Assembly: GCA_963797765.1 (NCBI GenBank)
Contig: CAWCQU010000003.1
Coordinates: 1,736,001-1,800,000, forward strand
Direction of reading: 5' to 3'
Length of the DNA: 64,000 nt
Source: JBGPTK01 sp963797765
GTDB taxonomy: Bacteria > Acidobacteriota > Terriglobia > Acidiferrales > UBA7541
This document shows positions 7,774-16,304 of the stretch, one piece after another; the stretch's first letter is position 1, and the number at the start of each line of letters is the position of its first letter. The position numbers and the translations under genes were made by a program. The notes under the pieces are model-generated. The model had not been told where the DNA came from, did not search any database, and worked only from the letters and a program-made list of their open reading frames with translations.

Positions 7774-8769
7774 TCAATGAACCGGCCCGGGCGCCCAATA
7801 GCTGGTCCTGGCTAGAATGGTCTCTCCTCGCGGGTTGCTTAACCGCACATGAATTCGATGCAGGCCCGGGCGTGGCTGGCTGGGCTGGAAACTGAGGAGG
7901 TAACGGCTGTGCAGATTGTTGTCGAAATCCATCATCATCTTCTGGAAATGGCGGTTCGTCTGGAACAATTCATATTCGCCGCCGGTCATTGCGGCAATCT
8001 CTTTCGGAGTGTTCTTCTTCATCAAGTTCCAGGCGATCGCTATCACGGGATCAATCCGAATGGCATTCGCTTCTTCGTCATTATTCTTTCCATTGAGAGT
8101 ATCGTGAATTTCCGAAATCGCGGGCGAATAGGCCAGCGCGTATACCACGGTGTTGCTGCTCCCGATCGCAGTCACCACATCACCGATCGTGGCGGTCTTG
8201 CTGCCGTGATCCCGCGTTTCGCTGATCACGAGCAACACCCGGCGGCGCGTCTTCGGCATGCCCTCGAGCAATTTTACCGAATAGCTCACCGCGTCGCGGA
8301 TCGCCGCACCGTTATCGCCCTCTTGCAATGTTTCCACATCGCTCTGGATCCAGTCCAGATTGTTCGTAAAATTCCGGATTAATTCCACTCGGCTGTCAAA
8401 TTCAACCACCGCCATTTCCGTGTTTCCCTGGCTGGCGATTGGATTGAGCATTGTGTGCAGCGTGCGAATTCGCGCATATTCTTTCCGCGCGCGCCGTCCG
8501 CGCTGGATCGCAATCACCAGCGCCACCGGGTCCGATTCCGGCTCTTCATCCAGTTCAACGGCCTGTTGCACGCCGTCATCCTCGATCATGAAATCTTTCT
8601 GCTGCAGGCCGTACACAACTTTTCCTTTCGCGTCTTTCACGAGCGCCGGAACGAATACCAGGTTCGTTTGGGTTCTTAAAGTTTGTTCCTGTGCGGGAAC
8701 TGTGGAAATAGCAAGAGAGAGCAACGGCAAGAAAAGCGAGATGCACATGCAGGCCTTGGGTCCCCTCAT
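7774..8769 (-). CDS. VWFA-related domain protein (Acidobacterial type)
   Basis: The 331-residue product has a signal peptide (MRGPKACMCISLFLPLLSLAISTVPAQ) and then the pattern of the secreted VWFA-related family expanded in Acidobacteria: TNLVFVPALVKDAKGKVVYGLQQKDFMIEDDG, a von Willebrand A-like fold (DPVALVIAI ... VVEFDSRVELIRNFTNN ... RRRVLLVISETRDHGSK) and a C-terminal beta region. In this copy the usual DxSxS metal site reads IQRGR, so metal-dependent adhesion is doubtful. The frame is open to 8841, but the ATG at 8769 gives a clean signal peptide. Likely periplasmic or secreted; role unknown. Confidence 0.85.
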   Translation of the reverse strand: MRGPKACMCISLFLPLLSLAISTVPAQEQTLRTQTNLVFVPALVKDAKGKVVYGLQQKDFMIEDDGVQQAVELDEEPESDPVALVIAIQRGRRARKEYARIRTLHTMLNPIASQGNTEMAVVEFDSRVELIRNFTNNLDWIQSDVETLQEGDNGAAIRDAVSYSVKLLEGMPKTRRRVLLVISETRDHGSKTATIGDVVTAIGSSNTVVYALAYSPAISEIHDTLNGKNNDEEANAIRIDPVIAIAWNLMKKNTPKEIAAMTGGEYELFQTNRHFQKMMMDFDNNLHSRYLLSFQPSQPRPGLHRIHVRLSNPRGETILARTSYWAPGPVH

Positions 8770-8985
8770 GGCCTCGCTTCCAAATGGCACCTCGGAGTTG
8801 AGCCTCAGCGCGAACGGGTGCGGCGCCGGGATGAATCCCATCCATCATAGAGATGCGGGGACGCCGCCGGAGGGTTTTCGCGCGCGGAATCCTAAGCGCC
8901 CATCTTCTGGCCAAGGGGCAAATTGTGTCGCGCCTGCAGGCTAGAGCGCCAGACCCAGCGAATCTTCACCGAAAACTTTTACGAG

Positions 8986-10089
8986 CTAAGTTGCCGGTAT
9001 TGGCGCGATTTCATCACTCAAGGGACCGTTGAGTTCGTCGTATACGCGATGCAGATACCAATCCACCACTTCCGATTCGAATTCCTGGTTCAGTTCCGGG
9101 TTGTCGTGAGTGATTTTGACCATCAGGACGTGAAGGCCGGGCATGATTTGTTTTCGCGCCTGGTCGGGATCGAGTCCTTTTTCTTTCGCTTCCTTTCCCT
9201 GTTGGAGCAGCACGCGAAACACATCCATTGTGGCGTGCAGCAATTCCTTGTCGTGGAGCACTTCTCCGTGTCCCGGAATAATTATGGTTGCATCGAGGGC
9301 GTCCATTCGTTCGAGCGTGTTTAGCCAGCCGCTCGGATAGCAGCTCAGCGCGTAAGAAATCGGATTCACCAGCAGGTCGCCGCTGACGATTATTTTTTCC
9401 TTCGGCAAATACAAAAAGGAATCCCCTGGAGTGACCGCGCGATCGTAGTGCAACACTTGAATTTCGCGCTCGCCCATATAAATATTCAATTGATTCAGAT
9501 AGGTGACGTTGGCATAGGTGTGATGCACATTTGTTTTTTGATTCACGAAGTCGCGGTCTTCCTCGAGTAGCGCCTTCAGTTTCGGCAATTCCGCCGGCGG
9601 CGGATTCATCGCTTCATCCTTCGCGATTCTTTTTTCAATCATCGCAAGGTATCCCGGCAAATCCTTTTCGATTCCGGGGCGGTTGAATTCCAGCGCCGGA
9701 CCCATCATCATTTTCCGCGACATTTCCTGGGTGATGATTTGAATGTCCGGAAACGCCTGCTTATAAACCTCCGCACCATACCAGTGGTCCCAGTGCCAGT
9801 GCGAGTTCACCAGGTAACGCACGGGCTGATCGGTCATCTTGCGGATTTCCGCCAGCACCGCCGATGCCGCGCCTGGAGTTCCATTCGAATCGAATACCAG
9901 CACTCCTTCCCGCGTCACAATCACGATCGAATTTCCATCCAGCCCCACGTCTCCATAGGGCGCCGTCCGGAATAAATAAATTCCGTCCGCCACCTGGATT
10001 TTCGCGGGCGGCGCATGCCCTTCCGTCGCAACCGTCGCCGAGAACAGCGCCAGCACTACGAAAAATTCTGCTCTTCGAATAGGTTTCAT
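8986..10089 (-). CDS. Secreted metallo-beta-lactamase-fold hydrolase
   Basis: The product has 367 residues and a probable signal peptide (MKPIRRAEFFVVLALFSATVATEGHA). The metal-binding motif is NSHWHWDHWYG, with H97, H99, D101 and H102. Downstream come an Asp ligand in IIVSGDLL and a His ligand in IIPGHGEV, as expected for a dinuclear zinc hydrolase. A third-ligand His is probably in LHYDRAVTPGDSFLYLP. The fold is confident; the substrate is not. It is divergent from the alpha/beta hydrolase gene at 10211, with a 121-bp shared upstream region. Confidence 0.85.
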   Translation of the reverse strand: MKPIRRAEFFVVLALFSATVATEGHAPPAKIQVADGIYLFRTAPYGDVGLDGNSIVIVTREGVLVFDSNGTPGAASAVLAEIRKMTDQPVRYLVNSHWHWDHWYGAEVYKQAFPDIQIITQEMSRKMMMGPALEFNRPGIEKDLPGYLAMIEKRIAKDEAMNPPPAELPKLKALLEEDRDFVNQKTNVHHTYANVTYLNQLNIYMGEREIQVLHYDRAVTPGDSFLYLPKEKIIVSGDLLVNPISYALSCYPSGWLNTLERMDALDATIIIPGHGEVLHDKELLHATMDVFRVLLQQGKEAKEKGLDPDQARKQIMPGLHVLMVKITHDNPELNQEFESEVVDWYLHRVYDELNGPLSDEIAPIPAT

Positions 10090-10210
10090 TTAGATTCCTC
10101 TCGGCAAGCGCTCGCCGCGATGGATGGTTCTCAAGTCAGACGAAAGCGCGAAGAAATAGTGAGCAGCGCAATTTATCAACATCCCATTCGGTGATACCAT
10201 TTTGCGCCAT

Positions 10211-11242
10211 ATGAAAGAGACCGCGCGCTTCCTTTTCTTATGTTGTCTCGTATCTTCATTCGCTGCGGCCGTTTTCGCGCAGGAGCAACAATTTGCGAAT
10301 CTTGGCGATTGCAAACTCGCAAGCGGCGAAACGATTCACGATTGCCGCATCGGCTACCGCACGTTCGGGGCGTTGAACGAAGCCAAATCGAATGCCATCC
10401 TGATTCCCACCTGGGCTCTCGGAACCACCGAACAAATGAAAGCCAGTTTCGCCACGAACCCCGTGGTCAATGGGCCGGAATATTTTGTGATCGCGGTGGA
10501 CGCCCTTTCGAACGGCGTCTCGTCCTCGCCATCGAATAGCGAGACGCAACCGCGGATGAAATTTCCGAAGATTACCATTCGCGACATAGTGAACAGCCAA
10601 CATCGGGTGGTCACCGAAATTCTGGGTTTGCAGCATCTTCGAGCCGTGATCGGAATTTCCATGGGTGGAATGCAGACGTTTGAATGGATAGTCGCATATC
10701 CCACGTTCATGGATAAAGCCATCCCGATCGTCGGGTCGCCACGCTTGGCTCCGTATGATCTGCTGCTCTGGCAAACGCAAATTGATGCCATCGTCACCAG
10801 CCCCGCTTGGAATAACGGTGATTACACGGAGAATCCATCGCGCCTCGTCGAATTTGAATTGGGTGCGCTGCTGCTCACTTCTCCGCAGCAATATAATAAA
10901 GACAAGACGCGGCAACAGGTTTTCGAATTGCTCGCCCAGGCCAAGGACGCTCCCACTCCGGACGCAAACAACAAAATCCGGCAGGCCGAAGCTATGATGG
11001 CGCTGGACGTTTCCAAGGATTTCGGGGGCTCGATGGAACGCGCCGCCGCGGCGGTGAAAGCCAAGGTGTTCGTCATCGTGGCCAAGTACGATCACGTAGT
11101 CACACCACAGCCTGCAATCGATTTCGCCGCGCTGCTTCACGCTCGCGTTCTCGAACTCGATTCGGATTGCGGCCACTCCGCTACCGCGTGCGAGAGCGCA
11201 ACAATTTCCGCGGCCGTCGCATCCTTTCTGCTCAGCGATTAA
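10211..11242 (+). CDS. Secreted alpha/beta hydrolase related to homoserine O-acetyltransferase (MetX)
   Basis: The 343-residue product starts with a signal peptide (MKETARFLFLCCLVSSFAAAVFAQ), which true cytoplasmic MetX lacks. The core matches the MetX-type hydrolases: the nucleophile elbow GISMGGMQ with Ser150, a late Asp in AKYDHVVTP and the His in DCGHSA. The ATG at 10211 is used rather than the TTG three codons earlier. Because of its export signal it is better called a MetX-like hydrolase or acyltransferase than a methionine biosynthesis enzyme. Confidence 0.8.
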   Translation: MKETARFLFLCCLVSSFAAAVFAQEQQFANLGDCKLASGETIHDCRIGYRTFGALNEAKSNAILIPTWALGTTEQMKASFATNPVVNGPEYFVIAVDALSNGVSSSPSNSETQPRMKFPKITIRDIVNSQHRVVTEILGLQHLRAVIGISMGGMQTFEWIVAYPTFMDKAIPIVGSPRLAPYDLLLWQTQIDAIVTSPAWNNGDYTENPSRLVEFELGALLLTSPQQYNKDKTRQQVFELLAQAKDAPTPDANNKIRQAEAMMALDVSKDFGGSMERAAAAVKAKVFVIVAKYDHVVTPQPAIDFAALLHARVLELDSDCGHSATACESATISAAVASFLLSD

Positions 11243-11674
11243 CCAGACAACTCAGAATCAGTTATGGAAGGAATTGGAGTTCGACCAGACTGGGGGCTAG
11301 AAAGCCGGCAGCGGAGAAGTTTTCGAAATCGGCAGCTTTGCCAAGATCAAAAACTTATTCTTTTTTTTCAGCCGGTGAATCTTGAGCCACAGATGGCCTT
11401 ACGATTCGCACGGCGGCCTGCCTGAAGGCTTCGGGTTTCGGTTTTTCTTGTTTCGGTTTCTTTTTTTCACGTCTTCGAGCGTCTTTGTTTCCCATGCATA
11501 TAGCTTGCCAGAGTCCGGCCCACTTGGCTAGGGCTTCCGGATTTCAGACCGGGCCACTTCGCGTTCCTGTGGCACCGCGTATTCAAAGTGATATGCTCAC
11601 AGCTTCCGCAACAACCGGAAGAATTGGAATTTCAATTTGCCCTCGGCCATTTGGTGGAATCCAAGGAGCCTGTG
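11243..11674. other. Intergenic region holding one micro-ORF
   Basis: Between the MetX-like gene and the TPR-protease gene lie 432 bp. The only coding candidate is the 46-residue Lys-rich ORF on the minus strand (11355-11495). The pyrimidine-rich + strand around 11440-11470 is simply the complement of its Lys codons. Confidence 0.5.
11355..11495 (-). CDS. Small basic protein, 46 residues
   Basis: The frame reads MGNKDARRREKKKPKQEK, then KPKPEAFRQAAVRIVRPS and an acidic/basic tail ending PAEKKE. It is very rich in Lys and Arg and begins with the MGNKD(x)RRxE(x)KKPK pattern that I recall from small proteins in several phyla. ATG start and TAA stop are clear; the ribosome binding site is weak. 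A nucleic-acid-binding or ribosome-associated role would fit the charge but is only inference. Confidence 0.5.
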   Translation of the reverse strand: MGNKDARRREKKKPKQEKPKPEAFRQAAVRIVRPSVAQDSPAEKKE

Positions 11675-12979
11675 ATGCAACTTGCGAATCGCGCCGCTGT
11701 TTTCCTGATATTGTTCGTTGGAATACTTTCGCCGCATTCCCCGGCGCAGGCGCCGCGCACTGATATCGCTACTGCCAACAAGCTTTTCCAAGCCGGAAAA
11801 TTTGTTGAAGCTAGAAACATCTACTTTCAGATCGCCGCAAAAAATCCGGCGGATTTTTCCGCAGCGCTGCACCTGGGGCATATCGCGCTGCTCGCGAACC
11901 AACTCGACGACGCGCAAAGGTGGCTGCAAAAAGCTCTCAACCTGCAACGGGATGATCGCGAAGCAAAAATCATGCTGGCCGAAGTATTCTATCGCCGCGA
12001 CCAGTTTCCTCAAGCGGCCGCCATGCTCTCCGGCCTCGGCCCGCCGGATGCCGACATGCTCAAATCCTATGCCACCCTCAACGTCACCAAGCTGCAAAGC
12101 TTCCAGGATCAAACGCCCTACGAACTCGAAGGCCCTGGCGACATCACGCGCCTGAAATTTGTCAAGACGGATCCGCTCCCGCTCGTCCACGTGCGCATCA
12201 ACGATGGCCCCGAAGTAATTTTCTTCATTGATACCGGGGACTCGGAGCTTCTTCTCGATACGGAATTTGCCCGAGAAATCGGTATCAAGCCGCTCGGAGC
12301 GGTCCAAGGCACCTTTTCCGGCGGCCAGCACGCGGACGTTGAAAACGGAAAAATTAATTCGCTCACGCTCGGTGACTGGACTGTCAAAAACGTCCCTGTC
12401 GGTATGCTGCCGCTGCGCTCGCTCTCGGAGAGCTTCGGCATCAAGCAACTGAACGGCTGCGTCGGAACCAACGTGCTTTACCATTTTCTTTCTACTATTG
12501 ATTACCCTGCCGGAGAACTGGTACTGCGCCGCAACACGGCCGCGAACAGGAAGCAATTCGATGGCGTTGCCACGAAACGAAACGTGGTCGTTCCGTTCTG
12601 GATGGCCGGTGACCACTTCATGGTGGCCTGGGGGCAGGTCCAAACGATTCCTCCGGCTCTTTTCTTTGTCGATACGGGCCTGGCTGGCGCGGGAGTGAAG
12701 TTCGCCGACTCGATGATCAAGCAAGCCGGAATCAAGCTCGAAGAAGACAAGGCCTCCGTTGGCGAGGGCGGGGGAGGCCAACTGAAAGTGATTCCCTTCG
12801 TGGTACGCGATTTTTCTCTTGGCGCAATCAAGGAACAGAACGTCGAAGGCCTCTACGATGGCCCCTTTCCGTGGGAAAATGCCTGGGGCTTTTACGTTGC
12901 CGGAATGGCCGGCCACGATTTCTTCAAACCCTATGCCGTCACGCTTGATTTCACGCGGATGCGCATCATCCTGCGCTAA
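11675..12979 (+). CDS. TPR-containing retropepsin-like aspartic protease, secreted
   Basis: The 434-residue product has a signal peptide (residues 1-26), tetratricopeptide-like helices at about 30-125, and then two retropepsin-type half domains. Each contains a catalytic-type DTG: FIDTGDSELLLD (186-188) and FVDTGLAGAGVK (333-335). Two DTG motifs in one chain allow an intramolecular aspartic protease. The ATG at 11675 is supported by AAGGAG at the right distance and removes a 29-codon unrelated extension. Likely periplasmic; substrates are unknown. Confidence 0.85.
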   Translation: MQLANRAAVFLILFVGILSPHSPAQAPRTDIATANKLFQAGKFVEARNIYFQIAAKNPADFSAALHLGHIALLANQLDDAQRWLQKALNLQRDDREAKIMLAEVFYRRDQFPQAAAMLSGLGPPDADMLKSYATLNVTKLQSFQDQTPYELEGPGDITRLKFVKTDPLPLVHVRINDGPEVIFFIDTGDSELLLDTEFAREIGIKPLGAVQGTFSGGQHADVENGKINSLTLGDWTVKNVPVGMLPLRSLSESFGIKQLNGCVGTNVLYHFLSTIDYPAGELVLRRNTAANRKQFDGVATKRNVVVPFWMAGDHFMVAWGQVQTIPPALFFVDTGLAGAGVKFADSMIKQAGIKLEEDKASVGEGGGGQLKVIPFVVRDFSLGAIKEQNVEGLYDGPFPWENAWGFYVAGMAGHDFFKPYAVTLDFTRMRIILR

Positions 12980-13054
12980 CTGCTTGACGAAACAACCAGT
13001 TAAGACGCTAAAGTTTTTTCGCTGCCAGCCGATGTATTCATACGGAGGCGCCAA

Positions 13055-13246
13055 ATGTCCGTAAACCCAGTGAATCCAAGTTCTCATGCCGAGTCCTACA
13101 AGCACGCGGTGGTTCCCCAGCCCGCCGTGATCGCTAGCAAAAGTCAACAGGTAGTCCCCCAAGATAAAGTAACGCTCAGCCCGATATCCAAACCGCCGCA
13201 GCAAGCGCCTTCGCGCGATGCCGATCACGACGGCGACTCAAAGTAG
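13055..13246 (+). CDS. Small hypothetical protein, 63 residues
   Basis: This short polar protein has the segments VVPQDKVTLSPISK and SRDADHDGDSK and no membrane segment. The start is well supported by GGAGG seven bases before ATG. The central DKVTLSP and the Asp/His-rich end recall small acidobacterial proteins I have seen before, but no function is known. It lies about 75 bp after the protease gene on the same strand and may share its transcript. Confidence 0.6.
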   Translation: MSVNPVNPSSHAESYKHAVVPQPAVIASKSQQVVPQDKVTLSPISKPPQQAPSRDADHDGDSK

Positions 13247-13944
13247 TTCTTGTTACGCCTGAGTCGCCCGCTTCTGGCCGTCCCCGACGCAGCTAACTCT
13301 TGGTATTGACGAGACGCCGCATCCTGATTCGATTTTGACGGGGTGCGGCTCTCGGTTTTCTCTCTTCCCTTTTGCAGAGCCACTTTTTCGGTATCCCGAT
13401 GCCGCATCCGCGGCGAATTCCCGGTGACAATCGTGTTTCGAAACACAGGGGCAGAAACGTATGATATAGGAGCGATTAGGAATTCGTAACCCCGTGTGTT
13501 GTCAATGGTTTGCGTCGTTTCGACTATGAATTCCATTGGCGATTAGCCAGGCGATTAGAAATGCGGTGTTTGTGGCCCGAAATTATTTGCGGAATATAAT
13601 TTCCGAACATCGAGAATTTCCGCGAGACTGGTGTGCTGGTTCGTCTTGAAGTGTGCGATGCCAGATGGCGATGGGCACTTAGCAGTGGTGCTAGGAGAGT
13701 GTTAGCACATTCTCTCATACCACTATTTACCACAACGATAACAGGAAGTCAAGAGGATTTGGGCTCAGAATCGGAGAAGGCATGGGTTTCAGAAACACGG
13801 TGAAGAACACAGCCGGTGCCGCGACTTTCGTCATGAGGTGGTTGGGGCTTATTTTGGGAAGGAGGGATTTTTTTAGGTTGGAGACTGCGCCAATCGGGAG
13901 ATTGGCGTTCCCGGGGGGCCGGAGGGAAGGCGATGAAAGTAGTT
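13247..13944. other. Intergenic region without a recognisable gene
   Basis: This 698-bp A+T-richer stretch lies between convergent genes. Short open frames on both strands have no family features and no good ribosome binding sites. It contains a TATAAT at about 13595 with no well-placed -35, and at its right end one copy of the family 2 palindromic repeat (13887-13918). Confidence 0.5.
13887..13918. repeat. Palindromic repeat, family 2, copy A
   Basis: It reads CGCCAAT CGGGAG ATTGGCG, a 7-bp perfect stem, followed by TTCCCGGGGGG. The same design with swapped stem bases occurs at 25173-25205 (CGCCATT/AATGGCG). It lies 27 bp past the stop of the response regulator gene. Confidence 0.65.
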
Positions 13945-14313
13945 TTAGGATGCTTTTGTGGCGAGATTTTCGACTAGGGTTAGGAGGGCGTTAACGTTGC
14001 CCTTGGTGACTACGTGACGTACGCCCGCGTCCTTGGCTTCCGATTCGACCAAGGAAGCCTCGTAAAGCGTGTAGATTAGGATCGGGATCCTGGGCAGGAT
14101 TTGTCCGATCCGGCGGGCGGCTTGCAAGCCATCCATGACGGGCATCGACAGGTCGAGGATTATAAGATCGGGCTTCAGTTCCGTGGCTTTCCGAATCGCT
14201 TGCTGTCCGTCTTCGACTGCCGCACAAACTTCCCAGCCGTCGCGGTTGAGGACTTCGGTGAGGTTATCCCTGACTGCCTGATTATCGTCGGCTATGAGTA
14301 TCCGAGTGGCCAC
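13945..14313 (-). CDS. Single-domain response regulator (CheY-like receiver)
   Basis: The 122-residue product is a receiver domain alone. It has the acidic pair D9-D10, the phospho-acceptor D54 in IILDLSMP, the switch Thr82 in ILIYTLYE and Lys104 in VVTKGN. No output domain follows, so it acts through protein-protein contact or as a phosphate relay. The start is GTG at 14313, with GAGGAAAG upstream. No kinase is adjacent; the nearest is the LytS-like kinase 2 kb away, which normally uses LytTR-type partners. Confidence 0.9.
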   Translation of the reverse strand: MATRILIADDNQAVRDNLTEVLNRDGWEVCAAVEDGQQAIRKATELKPDLIILDLSMPVMDGLQAARRIGQILPRIPILIYTLYEASLVESEAKDAGVRHVVTKGNVNALLTLVENLATKAS

Positions 14314-14788
14314 GAGTACAATCCCGCTTTCCTCTATGTTGTGTATCCTACGGAAACGGAAGGGCTTCGTGAATCAGGGGAACCCTGTATAAATGGTCAG
14401 GTGAAAACCATGACTATGAGCAAGTTTCCAGTGGTGCGGCCGGGCGAGAGGACGAACCATGAGGGGGAACCTGTTCGTAGTAAACTGCTTCTGACTGCCA
14501 CCGATGATCCGCCCGGCTTACCCTCCGTTTGGTTTCGCCTGATTACTTCTACTGGAGTTCACTGGCAGCGCTACGGGATTGGCTGGATGGTGGGGGCGGG
14601 GGGATGGATTTAGAATTGTGGCTTGATTATGTACACGGTTAGGACCGGGATAAACCCCATGAAGCAAGACGGTTAAGGGCGCGGCCGAAAGAACTGGGCA
14701 ACCCAACTTCTCGGGCTGGCGTCTCATTAGTGCCCAGCGAATTAGACATTTGACGCTTTGACCGCAGAAATCGCAGAGAGACATAGAT
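14314..14788. other. Divergent intergenic region without a recognisable gene
   Basis: This 475-bp gap separates the divergent response regulator and permuted-papain-like genes. It should carry both promoters, but I cannot point to convincing boxes. Short open frames lack ribosome binding sites or family features. Confidence 0.5.
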
Positions 14789-16264
14789 ATGCGCCGGGAA
14801 ATCATTATTACGTTTGCAATTTTGATTTTAGCGCTTTGCGTTTGCCCGGGGGCTGGGGCGGACGTGGGCGTAGTGCTGAATGAATCGCTGGATACGGGAT
14901 TGGCGCGAATTACCGGGTCGGGACACAGCGCTGTATATCTTTCGCGGATCTGTCCTGAAACGCCGATCAAGATGCGGATGTGCGGGCCGGGCGAGCAGGG
15001 CTCGATCGTAAGCAATTACACGACTTTGGGCGAGGATGAGAATTTCGAGTGGAATATCGTCCCGCTGAGCATTTATTTGTACGGAGTGGCGAATCCGAAT
15101 GACCGGCCGCTGTTTGTTACCGCGAAGATCAAGGATTCGCTGGAAGAAGATTACCGGCAAACGACTTTGCTGCCTTACTGTGGCAGCCAACGCTGTATAA
15201 ACAGCGAAAGCGCGGAGTGGCGGGAAATGGTGGGCGCAACGCTGGTGCGAAGCATTTACATTTTCGCAGTGGCGACCACGGTGGAACAGGACCGCGAATT
15301 GATCGCGAAATTCAATGCGGAGCCCAACGAGAATCATTTCAATGGATTTTACCGCAATTGCGCGAATTTTACGAAGAACGTGGTGAACAAATATTTTCCG
15401 GGCGCCGCGCGGACGGATTACGTCAACGACTTCGGCATGGCCAGCCCGAAAGCGATCGCGCGCTCGTTTGCAAAATATGCGGACCGGCATCCGGAATCAC
15501 AATATCGCGTGCTGCACTTTGCGCAGGCGCCGGGGACAATCAAGCGGAGCACAGCGTGCCGCACGGGGACGGAACAGTTGTATCGCTCGAAGAAATTGCT
15601 GGTGCCGATGGTTCTGTTCGCCGGACATGAGCTGCCGGTGGTGGCGGCTTCCTATTTATTCACAGGGCGATTCAACCCGCAGAGCGAGTATGAAAAGCAC
15701 GCAGCGCTTCTTGCCGGTGAGAGCGATTTCCGCGGCAGGGATGTGAAGTCCGCGGATAGCGGCGCGGAAGGAGTGGAGACTGATACGGCGGATAAAAGAT
15801 TGGCGAGCGAGCAAGCGGTGGGCAGCAAAGCGGAATGGAAAGAGTATCGCAAGCAATTCAAGTTGGTTGTTGACGAGGCCGTGCGGGCGGAAATCATTCC
15901 CAATCGCGCTTATCTGGATCGTGTGTTCAAGAACGTGGATGAGAGCGGGACGTCCGTGGCGCGTGAAAACGGAAATCTTTGGATGGTACTGGATGATCAA
16001 GGCAAACCGTTCCGGTTGGGTCTGACTGCCGGCACGATTCTGGGGAGCGGCTCGGATCCTCAATTGGCGTACCAGGTGATTCTGGCGCGCATCAATGGCG
16101 TTTTAAAGAGCCCGTCACGCAGCCGGGAAACCATCGTGGAATTTAGTGAGTCCTGGAATTTGCTGCGGCAGGCGCGGGAATTGAGCCTGGCGTCGCTGGG
16201 CGCGCAGTGGAATCCGCTGCCCGAGAGAACCACGCTAAACCAGCAGAGCGTGGGGCAGCATTAG
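14789..16264 (+). CDS. Secreted protein with a possible permuted papain-like (DUF4105/Lnb-like) core
   Basis: The 491-residue product has a signal peptide (MRREIIITFAILILALCVCPGAGA). Two motifs stand out: TGSGHSAVYLS with H46 and, much later, FNGFYRNCANFTKNVVNKYF with C191. A His first and an Asn-Cys later is the order of circularly permuted papain-like enzymes (LRAT/YiiX, DUF4105/Lnb types), so a thiol hydrolase or acyltransferase at the cell surface is a reasonable guess. The remaining 250 residues are not recognised. Not enough is visible for a firm family name. Confidence 0.6.
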   Translation: MRREIIITFAILILALCVCPGAGADVGVVLNESLDTGLARITGSGHSAVYLSRICPETPIKMRMCGPGEQGSIVSNYTTLGEDENFEWNIVPLSIYLYGVANPNDRPLFVTAKIKDSLEEDYRQTTLLPYCGSQRCINSESAEWREMVGATLVRSIYIFAVATTVEQDRELIAKFNAEPNENHFNGFYRNCANFTKNVVNKYFPGAARTDYVNDFGMASPKAIARSFAKYADRHPESQYRVLHFAQAPGTIKRSTACRTGTEQLYRSKKLLVPMVLFAGHELPVVAASYLFTGRFNPQSEYEKHAALLAGESDFRGRDVKSADSGAEGVETDTADKRLASEQAVGSKAEWKEYRKQFKLVVDEAVRAEIIPNRAYLDRVFKNVDESGTSVARENGNLWMVLDDQGKPFRLGLTAGTILGSGSDPQLAYQVILARINGVLKSPSRSRETIVEFSESWNLLRQARELSLASLGAQWNPLPERTTLNQQSVGQH

Positions 16265-16304
16265 AGGATGGCTGGGCCGCTGTCGAAATTCGATTTTTGA
16301 ATTT

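Noticed and set aside
11597..13228. A 543-codon minus-strand frame across the TPR-protease gene
   Set aside because: The + strand gene has signal peptide, TPR helices and two DTG motifs; the opposite frame has no recognisable domain.
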